Assembly: GCF_000701705.1 (NCBI RefSeq)
Contig: NZ_JNJP01000014.1
Span: 1 to 64,000 of the forward strand
Reading direction: 5' to 3'
DNA from: Bilophila wadsworthia ATCC 49260
Lineage (GTDB): Bacteria > Desulfobacterota > Desulfovibrionia > Desulfovibrionales > Desulfovibrionaceae
DNA: 64,000 bases
This document shows positions 1 to 8,648 of this stretch, in pieces; the first letter of the stretch is position 1; every line of letters starts with the position of its first letter. The translations under genes were made by a program, and so were the position numbers. The notes under the pieces were generated by a model. That model was not told the origin of the DNA. It ran no database searches and worked only from the letters and a program-made list of their open reading frames with translations.

Positions 1-117
1 TCCCCCCTTCACCCCCCTCCTCCTTCAAAGACTTTTGCCCTTACCCAGTCCTTTATCCGGAGCGTTCCAGGTGATGGGGAAACGGAATAGGAAGGGGCAG
101 TGCGGCTGCCGGCACAT

Positions 118-1635
118 TTAACCGAACACGGGACCTTTGCTCTTGGGGAAAAACAGGGAAACGCAAAATCCCGACGGTTCGGCGTTCGCGTATTCGAGCC
201 GCCCGCCACATGCTTCCATGCAGTATTTGACGATGGACAGGCCGAGCCCCGAGCCGCCGGGATGCGTCAGGGACGCCTTGCCCCGGTAGAAGGGCTCCAG
301 TAGCAGGGGCAAATCCTGTTCGGGCGCGCCCGGCCCCCTGTCGCGGACCGAAATGCGCACTTCCCCATGCTCCTCGCCCACTTCCACGACGATGGGCCCC
401 GCCTCCCCCGCGTAGATGATGGCGTTGCGCAGCACGTTGCACACCGCCCGGCGCAGGTAGTCCTTGTCCGTCCACAGCCACGCGTCCTTGTCCGCGAAGA
501 CGTTGACGTCGGCCTCCGGCGCTTCGCTGCGCACGATGGAGGACAGGAACGGGCACAGGTAGATCCGCTCGTTTTTCGGGGTCCCCAGAGACGCCTTGGC
601 CTGGAGATAGGAAAGAACCTCGTCCGTGAGCATGGACAGCCTGTTGATATCCTGCATGATCCGCTGCACGCGCGCCTTGGGGTTGCCTTCCAGCCGTTCC
701 TCAAGGATGGCGAGGCCGATCTGCGTGCGCGCAAGCGGCGAGTTCAGCTCGTGGGCGATGTGCCGGATGAACTGGCTCTGCCCCGAAATGAGCAGCCCCA
801 CCCGCCGCGTCATGGTCATGAACGCATGTCCGAGCCGCCCGATCTCGTCCCGCCGTTCGCCGGAGAACGTCCTGGTGTCGCTCAGCGCTTTGTCGAGGCA
901 GACGAAATTGTCCATCTCCACCCGTTCGGCATAGTGAACCATTTTCAACAAGGGCCGGGAAAGGTGGCGCACGAAGGGCCACCACCACAGGCAGGACACC
1001 CCGAGCACGGCGAGGATCACCAAGAGGACGCCCCGGAATTCGAAAAACAGCCCGTAGCCGTAAAAGGAATCCGTCTCCAGCGCCAGAAGCACGTAATGGA
1101 GCTGATGGTTCTTGTCCGGGATGTACAGCACGCGGCCGTACCAATACCGCGCCGGGGAATGCGTGCGCACGAAGATGGCGGGCGGGATGGGCGGCAGCCC
1201 CGCCTCCATGTTCCGCTGCTGGGTGTCGAAGAAGCCGCCGCGCAGGGAGTCCCAAAGCTGCATGTCGGGATCGGGGCACAGGGTAAAGCTGCTTTTGGGG
1301 ATGGCCATCGCCGCCTGAATGACTTTCTCGGGGATGCAGTCGTCGTACAGCACGCCCGTCTCAAGGCTGCGCAGGTGGAAACGGAGCGCCTCGCCGCGAT
1401 CGTACTGCTTCAGCAGCTTTTGCCATGTGAAGACGGAACGGTATTGCAGGTTCACGCTGACGAGGCGGAACGAGTTTTCGATGTTCGAGCTGAAAAAATG
1501 GGCGGGGACAAGGCCGTTGCCCAGCAGCACGTACCAGCCGATCCCGAAGCCGAGCGCCGCCAGCAGCACCAGATTGAGCACCAGCCAGAGCGCGATCTTG
1601 GAATAGAGGCTGTACGTCATGTTTTTCAGGGCCAT
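118..1635 (-). CDS. Sensor histidine kinase, CpxA-like
   Basis: Inner-membrane sensor kinase of 505 residues that should autophosphorylate and pass phosphate to the regulator encoded just upstream. Visible parts in order: membrane helix at about residues 12-40, periplasmic sensor region to about 190, second helix near 200-222, HAMP linker, a dimerisation/H-box with AHELNSPLAR (phospho-acceptor His295), then N-box LRNAIIYA, DRGPG and GGSGLGLSI of the ATPase domain. The start is the ATG at 1635, which overlaps the regulator stop by 10 bases and so suggests translational coupling. A longer upstream reading exists but only crosses the regulator gene. The layout resembles envelope-stress CpxA, but the periplasmic domain gives no clear ligand. 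The pair sits downstream of a thioredoxin and a molybdoenzyme operon, which may be its targets. Confidence 0.9.
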   Translation of the reverse strand: MALKNMTYSLYSKIALWLVLNLVLLAALGFGIGWYVLLGNGLVPAHFFSSNIENSFRLVSVNLQYRSVFTWQKLLKQYDRGEALRFHLRSLETGVLYDDCIPEKVIQAAMAIPKSSFTLCPDPDMQLWDSLRGGFFDTQQRNMEAGLPPIPPAIFVRTHSPARYWYGRVLYIPDKNHQLHYVLLALETDSFYGYGLFFEFRGVLLVILAVLGVSCLWWWPFVRHLSRPLLKMVHYAERVEMDNFVCLDKALSDTRTFSGERRDEIGRLGHAFMTMTRRVGLLISGQSQFIRHIAHELNSPLARTQIGLAILEERLEGNPKARVQRIMQDINRLSMLTDEVLSYLQAKASLGTPKNERIYLCPFLSSIVRSEAPEADVNVFADKDAWLWTDKDYLRRAVCNVLRNAIIYAGEAGPIVVEVGEEHGEVRISVRDRGPGAPEQDLPLLLEPFYRGKASLTHPGGSGLGLSIVKYCMEACGGRLEYANAEPSGFCVSLFFPKSKGPVFG

Positions 1636-2360
1636 GCGTCGCTCTGCTTGATAAACATGTACCCGAGCCCGCGGACCGTTTTCAGGTAGGTGGGGCACCG
1701 GGAATTGTCCCCGAGCTTCTTGCGCAGGGACGAGATGTGCACGTCCACGCAGCGGTCGAACTTGTTCCATTCCTTTTCGGCGAACAGGTTGAGCAGATCC
1801 TCGCGGGAGAAGATCCGGCCCGCCCCCCGCGCCAGATGGTACAGGAGCTGGAATTCCATGCTGGTCAGGTCCAGCGGCTCGTTGTTCAGCGTGACTTTCA
1901 GGGTCTGGGGGTTCATGCACAGCCCGTGCATACAGAGCATACCGTCCTGCCTGTCCGAGCCTTCCGGAAGCCCGGCGTTTTCCATGCGCCGCAGGACAAC
2001 CCGGATGCGGGCGAGCAGTTCCCGCGCGGAGAAGGTTTTCGGCACATAGTCGTCCGCGCCGAGCTCAAGGGTGACGATGCGGTCCGTCTCCTCGTTGTGG
2101 GCGGACAGGATGACGACCGGCGCGCGCGTTTCCGTGCGCAGGTGCCGCAGCACCTCAATCCCCGAAATGTCCGGCAGCAGCATGTCCAGCAGGATGACGT
2201 CGTATTCCTGACGTCTGGCGGCCTCGATCCCCGCCGTCCCCGTGTGCACGGAGGAAACGGCGAACGAGTGCACGTCGAGGTAATCCGTCATCAGCTCACA
2301 AAATTCGCTGTCGTCATCGATGAGCAGCACCTGATGCCCCTTTCCCGCATAACCATCCAT
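1626..2360 (-). CDS. Response regulator, OmpR/CpxR family
   Basis: DNA-binding response regulator of 244 residues. The receiver domain shows the acidic cluster LLIDDD near residues 12-17, the phospho-acceptor Asp59 in VILLDMLLPDIS and the switch Lys region PKTFSARELLARIR. A C-terminal OmpR-type winged helix ends with SSLRKKLGDN and VRGLGYMFI. The ATG at 2360 was chosen because it begins right before the receiver fold; upstream in-frame codons add only an unstructured GC-rich tail. It overlaps the kinase gene by 10 bases. The product should bind promoters when phosphorylated by the adjacent kinase; targets cannot be read from this window. Confidence 0.92.
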   Translation of the reverse strand: MDGYAGKGHQVLLIDDDSEFCELMTDYLDVHSFAVSSVHTGTAGIEAARRQEYDVILLDMLLPDISGIEVLRHLRTETRAPVVILSAHNEETDRIVTLELGADDYVPKTFSARELLARIRVVLRRMENAGLPEGSDRQDGMLCMHGLCMNPQTLKVTLNNEPLDLTSMEFQLLYHLARGAGRIFSREDLLNLFAEKEWNKFDRCVDVHISSLRKKLGDNSRCPTYLKTVRGLGYMFIKQSDAWP

Positions 2361-2627
2361 GTCCCCGCTCCTTCCGACGCCCAACCGCCGCCCGCTCTTG
2401 CCGGGGCCGTCCCCGGATGTCCCCGCGCCGGGAAGCTTGTGCAATCCGGCGCTTCCTCATGTTATAGAGCGTTCCTCCAACGGCTGTCAATTTTTCCGGA
2501 CGGTTGCCCGCTCAAAAGGGAACCGGGTACGCGCGGGAACACACTCCTTTCCATCCCGCCGGGAACACGCTCTTTCCTGCGGCGGAGGACGCGCCGCCCC
2601 GCTCGGGAACGCGGTGCCTCCCGGCAC

Positions 2628-3098
2628 TCAGCGGCGCACGATCCGCCCCACGTAATGCCCCAGCCGCTTTTCCGAAACGTCGCCCACAAGCTCGCGCTCC
2701 ACGCTCCCGTCCCGGCGGTACAGGATGGTCGTGGGCACGGGCATTCCCGAGCGGGCTTTGATCAGCTCCGCATCCCCGATCCGGGCCGGATACGGCAGCG
2801 GGCTCCGGGCAAGGTAGGCCATAGCCGGTCCGGGGTCCCTGTCCAGCGAAACGGCGAGCATACGCAGCTCGCTCTCGGGGTATACGGCCCGGATCTTTTC
2901 CAGCTTTTCCCGGAAATGGCGGCAGGGGACGCACCACGACGCCCAATAGACAAGCACAAGCGGCCTGCCGTCGCCTTCATGGACGATGCGGGCAAGCTCG
3001 GATTCGGAAACCGCCGCCAGCGGTTCCCCCGCCCCGGCGGATCGGGGAAGGCAAAACAGCACGGCGAACAGCAGGACGGCCGCGCACAAACGGTTCAT
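2628..3098 (-). CDS. Periplasmic thioredoxin-like protein (TlpA/ResA type)
   Basis: A 156-residue exported protein with a cleavable signal peptide at residues 1-23 followed by one thioredoxin fold. The redox motif WCVPC places active-site cysteines at 56 and 59 after the typical YWASW strand, and the cis-proline loop is visible as GMPVPTTI. TlpA/ResA-like proteins reduce disulfides or haem-binding cysteines in the periplasm during cytochrome or cofactor-enzyme assembly. The ATG at 3098 directly opens the signal peptide. It lies on the same strand, 322 bases downstream of the cytochrome b gene, so a role in maturing that exported molybdoenzyme complex is plausible but inferred. Confidence 0.85.
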   Translation of the reverse strand: MNRLCAAVLLFAVLFCLPRSAGAGEPLAAVSESELARIVHEGDGRPLVLVYWASWCVPCRHFREKLEKIRAVYPESELRMLAVSLDRDPGPAMAYLARSPLPYPARIGDAELIKARSGMPVPTTILYRRDGSVERELVGDVSEKRLGHYVGRIVRR

Positions 3099-3281
3099 AA
3101 GCTCCTCATCAGGCATGGTTCCGGCAACACGCGCCGCCGTTCTCGGGGATCGGCGGGTGGACTGGGAGGGCAAAGGGTTCCGCAGCGCCGGAGGATTCCC
3201 GGACGGTGCGCCCCGCCAGCACGGTTAGTTTCCCGGTTGAACGGCCCCTCAAAGGAAAATCCGTTTCAGGGAACGCCGGGA

Positions 3282-3420
3282 ACAGGGATTCAATCAACAC
3301 AAACTCCTTTGAAAAGGGAGGAATGGACTCCGCATTGGCGGGTTTGGGGAGGGAAAAGCTTAGTCTCCAGAAGGGTCCCCCTTCCCCGATGCCTCCCTGC
3401 CGTTTCAAAAGAAACGGGCC
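3282..3420 (-). repeat. 3' hairpin repeat, copy A
   Basis: Intergenic element starting directly after the cytochrome b stop codon. Read on the minus strand it contains a G-rich arm (CGGGGAAGGGGG), a shared core TTCTGGAGACT and a pyrimidine-rich arm (TTTTCCCTCCCC). It aligns with the copies near 7315-7445, 22190-22322 and 61806-61866. It fills most of the 322-base gap before the thioredoxin gene; no other feature is seen there. Confidence 0.65.
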
Positions 3421-4125
3421 CTATTCCTTTTCCGGTTCCGCCAGCTTGCGGAACCACAGCGGGTTGTGGTGCCTGATGTGCTCCAGCGGCACGTATCCGG
3501 TGAACATGGACCGCAGCGCCGGGGCCTCTCCGGGTGCGAAGGCCGCCATGTAGATGTGCACGGGCAGGAAAACAGCCATCAGCCCGGCGCAGCAGAAATG
3601 CGCGAGCAGGCAGATCTGCAGGAGCCCCTCCGTCCCCGGCCTGCCAGAGGCGAACACGAGGATCAGCCCGGTCAGGGCGAGCCCAAGGCTGCACAGAACG
3701 GCGATGATCGCCACGAGCTTCTGCCCGGCGTTGTAAAAGCCTTGCGGGGGCAGTTCGGGATCGAGCCCGAGGCGGCGCATGAGCCGTTCCCCGAGCACCA
3801 GCCACAAGCCTTTCCTCAGGCACCACACCAGATCGGAACCGATGTGCAGATCGGTGATTTCCTTCAGGAACGGCAGGGCCTCCGCCCGCGCCCGGACGAG
3901 CAGGTAGGCGGCATACAGGACGATCCACGCCATGCCCACGACGACGTGCAGCCTGAGCAGCCCCAGCGCGCCGAACGCCCCGGTCCACAAGGAGCTCCAC
4001 CAGTCCCCCACCGGCTGCATGAGCGGATTCGCCAGCAGGGCGAACCCCGTGAACAGCAGAAGCAGCCAGCAGGCCGCGTTGTACCAATGCATGAAAATGG
4101 CGGTGGCCGAATGGCGTCTGATCAT
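3421..4125 (-). CDS. Cytochrome b membrane subunit of molybdoenzyme complex
   Basis: A 234-residue integral membrane protein of the formate-dehydrogenase-gamma/thiosulfate-reductase cytochrome b type. Four hydrophobic segments lie at about residues 9-31, 50-80, 130-155 and 160-192. Candidate haem ligands are histidines in FMHWYN, LRLHVVVG, LLAHFCCAG and LPVHIYMA. It should carry electrons between the quinone pool and the FeS subunit. Its ATG overlaps the stop of the FeS gene in an ATGA arrangement, so the two are translationally coupled. The gene is the last of the three-subunit operon. Confidence 0.87.
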   Translation of the reverse strand: MIRRHSATAIFMHWYNAACWLLLLFTGFALLANPLMQPVGDWWSSLWTGAFGALGLLRLHVVVGMAWIVLYAAYLLVRARAEALPFLKEITDLHIGSDLVWCLRKGLWLVLGERLMRRLGLDPELPPQGFYNAGQKLVAIIAVLCSLGLALTGLILVFASGRPGTEGLLQICLLAHFCCAGLMAVFLPVHIYMAAFAPGEAPALRSMFTGYVPLEHIRHHNPLWFRKLAEPEKE

Positions 4126-4844
4126 GGCCGATCTCCTTTGTCGGACGGCTTGCCGGAATCGGAAGGCCAGAACAACTGTTTGACGAACACGCCGATGACC
4201 CCGAACAGGGCCAGGCCGCCGAAGGCCTTGACCACGGAGGACAGCGGCCCGATGGCGGCCAGCGCCGGGGGCACATCCTTCCTGCGCGGCCAGTCCGTGG
4301 GCGTCGTGCCGTTCAGATAGGCGAGCGTGGGTTTCGCGTCGAAGTCGGGAGGAACCACATACACGTGCCGGTTGCCCGCGAGCGCCCGTGCCACGGGATC
4401 GTCCGGGTTGTCCGCATCCCCGAAGACGCGGCAGCGGACGGGGCACACCTGCACACAGGCCGGAACCTGCCCCGGCGTGGCGCGGCGGCAGTAGTCGCAC
4501 TTGTCCGCCCTTCCGGTCACCGGATGCTTGTAGCGCGCGCCGTAAGGACAGGCTTCGATGCACCCGCCGCAGCCGATGCAGCGTTCGGGATCGATGCCCA
4601 CGCTTCCGTCGTCGGCCTTGTAGGTCGCGTGGGTCGGGCACGCCTCCACGCACAGGGGATGGTCGCAGTGCATACACGCGCCGGGCTGATAGGCCGTCCC
4701 GAGCAGGGAAAGCTTGTCCGGCGTCTCGCGGACCCAGTTGCGGGAGTGGCCGTACGGCGTGCCGTTACGCTGCTGGCAGGCCAGAACGCAGGCCTTGCAG
4801 TTGATACATTTGTTGGCGTCTATCGCCATGATATAACGGGACAT
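4122..4844 (-). CDS. Four-cluster ferredoxin-like electron transfer subunit with C-terminal anchor
   Basis: A 240-residue FeS protein of the DmsB/NrfC/PsrB family. Four cysteine motifs for [4Fe-4S] clusters are visible: CINCKACVLAC, CMHCDHPLCVEAC, CIGCGGCIEAC and CDYCRR followed by CVQVC. A hydrophobic C-terminal helix (GGLALFGVIGVFVKQLF, about residues 205-222) should anchor it in the membrane. The ATG at 4844 has a well-spaced GGAG; a GTG at 4856 is the alternative start. It links the catalytic subunit encoded upstream to the cytochrome b encoded downstream. Lacking its own Tat signal, it probably hitch-hikes through the Tat pathway with the catalytic subunit, as is known for this family. 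Confidence 0.92.
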   Translation of the reverse strand: MSRYIMAIDANKCINCKACVLACQQRNGTPYGHSRNWVRETPDKLSLLGTAYQPGACMHCDHPLCVEACPTHATYKADDGSVGIDPERCIGCGGCIEACPYGARYKHPVTGRADKCDYCRRATPGQVPACVQVCPVRCRVFGDADNPDDPVARALAGNRHVYVVPPDFDAKPTLAYLNGTTPTDWPRRKDVPPALAAIGPLSSVVKAFGGLALFGVIGVFVKQLFWPSDSGKPSDKGDRP

Positions 4845-4903
4845 CGGATTCTCCACGGGATGCGGCGGTCCCCCCGCCGGTTTTCACGCCGTCATGGACG
4901 CCC

Positions 4904-7069
4904 TCACCCCAGCTTGCGCAGCCGGCAGCCTACGCCGTTGTGCTGGCAGGAAATGCGGTCCCAGTAATTGGGGAGTATGCTGCTGATGTGCTCGCTCCGG
5001 TTCTCCGGCAGCGGCGTGGTGGCGTTGCAGTTCGACGGCGTGAAGATGGTTCCGGGCAGGACGTTTTCCGTAATGTCCACCCAGCCCTCGATGCCGCCCA
5101 CGGACGTCTCCAGCATGACCCGATCCCCCTGCGCCAGTCCGAGCCCCTGCGCCGTCTCGGGGTGCAGGCAGATGAAACGCCCGTTCGAGAACTGTGCGAC
5201 GGCCTTGGAAAAGTTGGTCAGCGTCTGCTGCCAGTGCCACAGCTGCTTGCCCTGCGTGAGGACCAGCGGAAAGTCGTCGGAGCGGTCCTTGCCCAGCGGG
5301 CTGCCCTTGGGATAGTCCCACTGGGGGAAGCGCCCGAAGAGGGTATCCACCGCCTTCATCTTGCCGGACGGCGTGAGCAGTTTCCCTTCCGCGAACACGC
5401 TGCCCGTCCGTTCCTTGTCCTCCAATGAATAGAGGGGCCACACCAGGCCGTCGGGGGATTCCCGCAGGCGTTCCAGGGTCATCCCCTTCCATGAAGGGAC
5501 AAGCGCCGAGAAGCGGCGGTACAGATCCTCCGGGTCCTTGAAGTCCGGGTAGCGCCCGGGATCGAGCTTGCGGCCCACATCGCGGTAGAACTGCCATGAC
5601 GGGGCGCAGGAGCCGGGGGCCTGCACCATCTTCTCGCGCCAGACCACCTGCTGCTCGTTGCCGTAGCCCGACCCCTGGCTTTCCGGGCCGAAGGTGGCGG
5701 GCACGAACAGATCCGCCGCTTCGGTCTCCTCGGTCAGGAAGAACCCGCAGTGCACGACGAACGGCACCTTGTCGATGGCCTTGCGCACGCCCTTGCTGTC
5801 GGGATAGCGGCGGTAGCTGGAGTTCAGGAACAGGATGTCCAGCGTCCCCTTTTCCATCGCATTGCGCAGGCGGCGGAAATTCATCTTCGGCGTTTTGGTC
5901 TCGCCGAAGAAATGATCGACGAACTCGTCGTCCCCTTCGGGCTTGCCGCTCTGGAAGGTGAGAATGCCCTTCCCTTCCCCGATGAGGTTGTCGCACAGCG
6001 CCTGCAGCAGGATGATGGCCCGCAGGCCGATGATCCCGTTGGAGTAGCGGGACAGCGAGCCGCCGAGCCAGACCACGGTGCGCGGGCTCTGGGCCAGCGT
6101 CCCGTAAAAGGCCGTGATCGCTTCCGGGCTCAGCCCGGTGGCGGAGGCGACCTTCTCCACGGTAAAGCTCTCGGTTTCGACGGCCAGCTCGTCGAATCCC
6201 TCGATCTGGAATCTGGCCCGCTCCTCGTCATACGCGCCCGTCTCCAGCATGTACCGGATCGCGCCGATGGCCAGAACGCCGTCCGTGCCCGGCAGGGGGC
6301 GCAGCTGCATGTCGGCAAGCAGGCTCGTCCGGGTCCGGCGCGGATCGAGATAGACGATCTTCACACCCTTTTCGCGGGCCATTTCCAGCCAGCGGCTGTA
6401 CGGGGGATAGAGATCGCAGACGTTGGCCCCCCACAGGACGATGGTTTTCGTGTTGAGCAGCTCGTCCACCTTGGTGGAGCCGCTGTTCACGCCGATCATC
6501 ATCCCGAGCATGTTGGAGGCGCTGGACACGCACGATTCGCCCGGAGGCATGGCGTGCACGCTGCCCGCGATGCGCAGGGTCATGAGCGCGGCGATCTCGC
6601 TCTCGCGGCAGTCCCACAGGGGCATGGTCATGCCGACGCGGTTGGCGGCGGCCTTGCCGTGTTTTTTGATGACCTCGGCCATGCGTTCCGCGACCATGTC
6701 CACGGCCTGCGCGTAGGTGACGCGCTCCCACTCGCCGTTTTCCTTGCGCCGCATGGGTTCGGTGATGCGGTAAGGGCTCCCTATCAGCTCGACGATGGAC
6801 ATCCCCTTGGGGCACATGGCCCCGCCGGTCCAGTAATTGCCCTTTTCCCCGGTGAGGCTCAGCACCTTGCCCCCGGACACCCGCGCCCGGTAAGTGCAGC
6901 GTACCTGGCAGAACGGACAGTACCCTTTCATCTCGGTCACGGGGCCGACGTCCGGGACTCCGGAGAAGCCCATGCCCCGCGCGTCGGGTGCCGCGGCGAT
7001 CGCCGCGCCGCCAGCCAGCAGGGCCGCGCTCAATTTCAGGAAATGGCGTCTGGAATAGCTGTCAGGCAT
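4904..7069 (-). CDS. Tat-exported molybdopterin oxidoreductase, PsrA/PhsA-like
   Basis: Catalytic subunit of 721 residues, first gene of a three-gene operon with FeS and cytochrome b partners. A twin-arginine signal (SRRHFLKLS plus an alanine-rich stretch) occupies residues 6-30. A [4Fe-4S] site uses Cys51, Cys54, Cys58 and Cys86. The probable molybdenum ligand is Cys180 in GESCVSSASNMLG. This lacks the U/C-H pair of formate dehydrogenases and fits polysulfide/thiosulfate/tetrathionate-type reductases. The C-terminal molybdopterin-binding fold includes LVLTQGKQLWHW. The start at 7069 opens the Tat signal; a longer reading adds nothing recognisable. The likely job is periplasmic reduction or oxidation of a sulfur or other small substrate coupled to quinones. 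The exact substrate cannot be called from sequence. Confidence 0.88.
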   Translation of the reverse strand: MPDSYSRRHFLKLSAALLAGGAAIAAAPDARGMGFSGVPDVGPVTEMKGYCPFCQVRCTYRARVSGGKVLSLTGEKGNYWTGGAMCPKGMSIVELIGSPYRITEPMRRKENGEWERVTYAQAVDMVAERMAEVIKKHGKAAANRVGMTMPLWDCRESEIAALMTLRIAGSVHAMPPGESCVSSASNMLGMMIGVNSGSTKVDELLNTKTIVLWGANVCDLYPPYSRWLEMAREKGVKIVYLDPRRTRTSLLADMQLRPLPGTDGVLAIGAIRYMLETGAYDEERARFQIEGFDELAVETESFTVEKVASATGLSPEAITAFYGTLAQSPRTVVWLGGSLSRYSNGIIGLRAIILLQALCDNLIGEGKGILTFQSGKPEGDDEFVDHFFGETKTPKMNFRRLRNAMEKGTLDILFLNSSYRRYPDSKGVRKAIDKVPFVVHCGFFLTEETEAADLFVPATFGPESQGSGYGNEQQVVWREKMVQAPGSCAPSWQFYRDVGRKLDPGRYPDFKDPEDLYRRFSALVPSWKGMTLERLRESPDGLVWPLYSLEDKERTGSVFAEGKLLTPSGKMKAVDTLFGRFPQWDYPKGSPLGKDRSDDFPLVLTQGKQLWHWQQTLTNFSKAVAQFSNGRFICLHPETAQGLGLAQGDRVMLETSVGGIEGWVDITENVLPGTIFTPSNCNATTPLPENRSEHISSILPNYWDRISCQHNGVGCRLRKLG

Positions 7070-7299
7070 GGGATGCCCCTCTCGGATAAAAGTGTTCGCG
7101 TCGCGTGGCCGCATGTTTCCTGCCGGCAACATTATGGGCAGGCCTCCGGGAAGCACCCCCGCGCATCGGGCCATGAAGCGGTTCCCGGAAAACGGCTTGG
7201 GGAGGCCCGCACCGGGCGGGACCCGGCCAGCGGCGGATAGGCCGTCCGCACCGCTGGAGGCCGTGGCATTTCCATAACGTGGCTTCTTCCAAATATCTG
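7070..7299. other. Leader region of the molybdoenzyme operon
   Basis: No gene is seen here. A purine-rich GAGAGGGG lies about 7 bases before the ATG at 7069 and can serve as ribosome-binding site. I found no convincing -35/-10 pair. Confidence 0.4.
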
Positions 7300-7314
7300 G
7301 GTTGGAAAAGGCTG

Positions 7315-7445
7315 TGAGCAGGGATTCGACGGCACCGAAAGCGTTTGGGAAGGGAGGGGCCCCGCGCAGGCAGGTCCGGGGAAGGGAAAGAGGGGCACTC
7401 GCCCCTTTCTTCAGAAAAGTCCCCCTTCCCCAGCCTCCCTCTATG
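7315..7445 (-). repeat. 3' hairpin repeat, copy B
   Basis: Second copy of the intergenic hairpin element, beginning about 20 bases after the stop of the helix-hairpin-helix gene. On the minus strand it reads GGGGAAGGGGGAC, then TTCTGAAGAAAGG, then CTCTTTCCCTTCCCC, the two arms being complementary. Confidence 0.65.
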
Positions 7446-7466
7446 CCGTCTTACAAATCACACGCC

Positions 7467-7790
7467 CTAGCAGTTGCAGTCGCTGGCGATGCCCTGAATG
7501 GTGGTGTTCCAACGCAGCTTGTCCATCTGATCCTTGGGGAGTTCCAGTTCGTTGAGATCGTCGTAGCTCTGGAACGAACCGAGCTGATCGCGCAGTTCGA
7601 CGATCTTCTTGGCAACCTCAAGGGAAACCGCGCCGGTCCCGGCCAGCTCCTCGGCGGTGGCGCTGTTCAGCTCAAAACGTTTTTCCACTTCCTGCCGGTT
7701 AGGATCGGCGCTGAACGCATTGGAAGGCATAACCGCGCAAAACGAAAAGGCGAACAAGGCCGCGCACACAAAGGACATAAGCTTTTTCAT
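7467..7790 (-). CDS. Secreted helix-hairpin-helix (ComEA-like) protein
   Basis: A 107-residue protein with a signal peptide (about residues 1-28, ending PSNAFSA) and one helix-hairpin-helix pair: FELNSATAEELAG, then SLEVAKKIVELRDQLGSF and DDLNELELP. This matches the DNA-binding module of ComEA, which holds incoming DNA in the periplasm during uptake. The TM anchor of classic ComEA is replaced by what looks like a cleavable signal. The C-terminus ends SDCNC, so a disulfide or metal site is possible. It could instead be a general periplasmic HhH protein; no other competence gene is nearby. Confidence 0.8.
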   Translation of the reverse strand: MKKLMSFVCAALFAFSFCAVMPSNAFSADPNRQEVEKRFELNSATAEELAGTGAVSLEVAKKIVELRDQLGSFQSYDDLNELELPKDQMDKLRWNTTIQGIASDCNC

Positions 7791-8225
7791 GATGAAACTC
7801 CGAAGGATTATGAGTCAATGCAAGATGCCTGTTGAAGGGAAGATAGCGTACGAGTGTAAAGCGCGTATGGGTTTTTTGTAAAAAATTGTGAAGAAATTTT
7901 TAGGGAGACGCCTTTTGGGGCGACCAGACGCTCTTAATAGCGAACAGCCGGGCACGCGAAAGGGGAAGCCGGGCCTTATCCCCTGCGGAACTCCAGCCAG
8001 CCCTTGAGTATTCCCGATGCGGCGCATCAACCACGCCATCTTCCGGACCGCCATCGCCCGCCTGCGGGATGCCTGTCTCCGGCCCGGGACGAACGCGATG
8101 CTCAAGCGGCGGCAAAACGGATCGGCAGGAAAACCGTCCCGTGCGGCGTGCCCGGCTGATGTTACCCGCCGGACACGTTGCAAGGGCCAATCATGGCGCA
8201 CAGGCACCGAGGGCGGAGATTGTCT
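7791..8225. other. Intergenic stretch without recognisable gene
   Basis: About 435 bases separate the helix-hairpin-helix gene from the truncated activator. Short open frames exist on both strands but none has a family signature, a ribosome-binding site or a sensible composition. The part near 7860-7910 is AT-rich and may hold the promoter of the helix-hairpin-helix gene. Confidence 0.4.
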
Positions 8226-8648
8226 TCAGTCAGGGGAGGGGCCGAGAAGCTCCTCGCGGCTCAGTTTTGATTTTTTTATCTTTAAATACAGTGTGCTGCG
8301 CAAAATTCCGAGGAGGATTGCGGCCTGCCTCAGGTTCCCGTTGGTTTCGCGGATAGCCTTCCGGATGGTTTCGGTTTCCTGCGCCCACAGCCAGCCGTTT
8401 TTCCGGCCGGGACTGGAGACGGCCTCATGCTCAAGCATGGCCGAGGGGAAATCGCACGGCATCAGCTCTTGCCCGCCGCAGACGTTCACGGCGCGCTCGA
8501 TGGCGTTTTCCAGTTCGCGGACGTTGCCGGGCCACGGGTATCGGTAGAGCAGGTCCCGCGCTTCGGCATTGATGGCCTGCACGCGCTTGCCGAGCGCCGC
8601 CGAAAACTTGTGCAGGAAATGGTTCGCCAGAAGTTCCACGTCGCCGCG
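8226..8648 (-). pseudogene. C-terminal remnant of a sigma-54-dependent activator
   Basis: Only the end of an enhancer-binding protein survives: RGDVELLANHFLHKF (end of the AAA+ core), YPWPGNVRELENAIERAV (sensor 2) and a Fis-type helix-turn-helix (residues TNGNLRQAAILLGILRSTLYLK). The frame runs into a stop at 8649-8651 right where the family would continue with the AAA+ domain, so Walker A, GAFTGA and the sensory domain are gone. Coding for the opposite strand begins at the same point, so this is a break, not a short gene. No start codon with a ribosome-binding site is present. It is probably non-functional. Confidence 0.85.

Noticed and set aside
4904..7069. Formate dehydrogenase alpha subunit
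   Set aside because: The probable Mo ligand is Cys180 followed by VSS, without the adjacent His of formate dehydrogenases, and no selenocysteine TGA is present.
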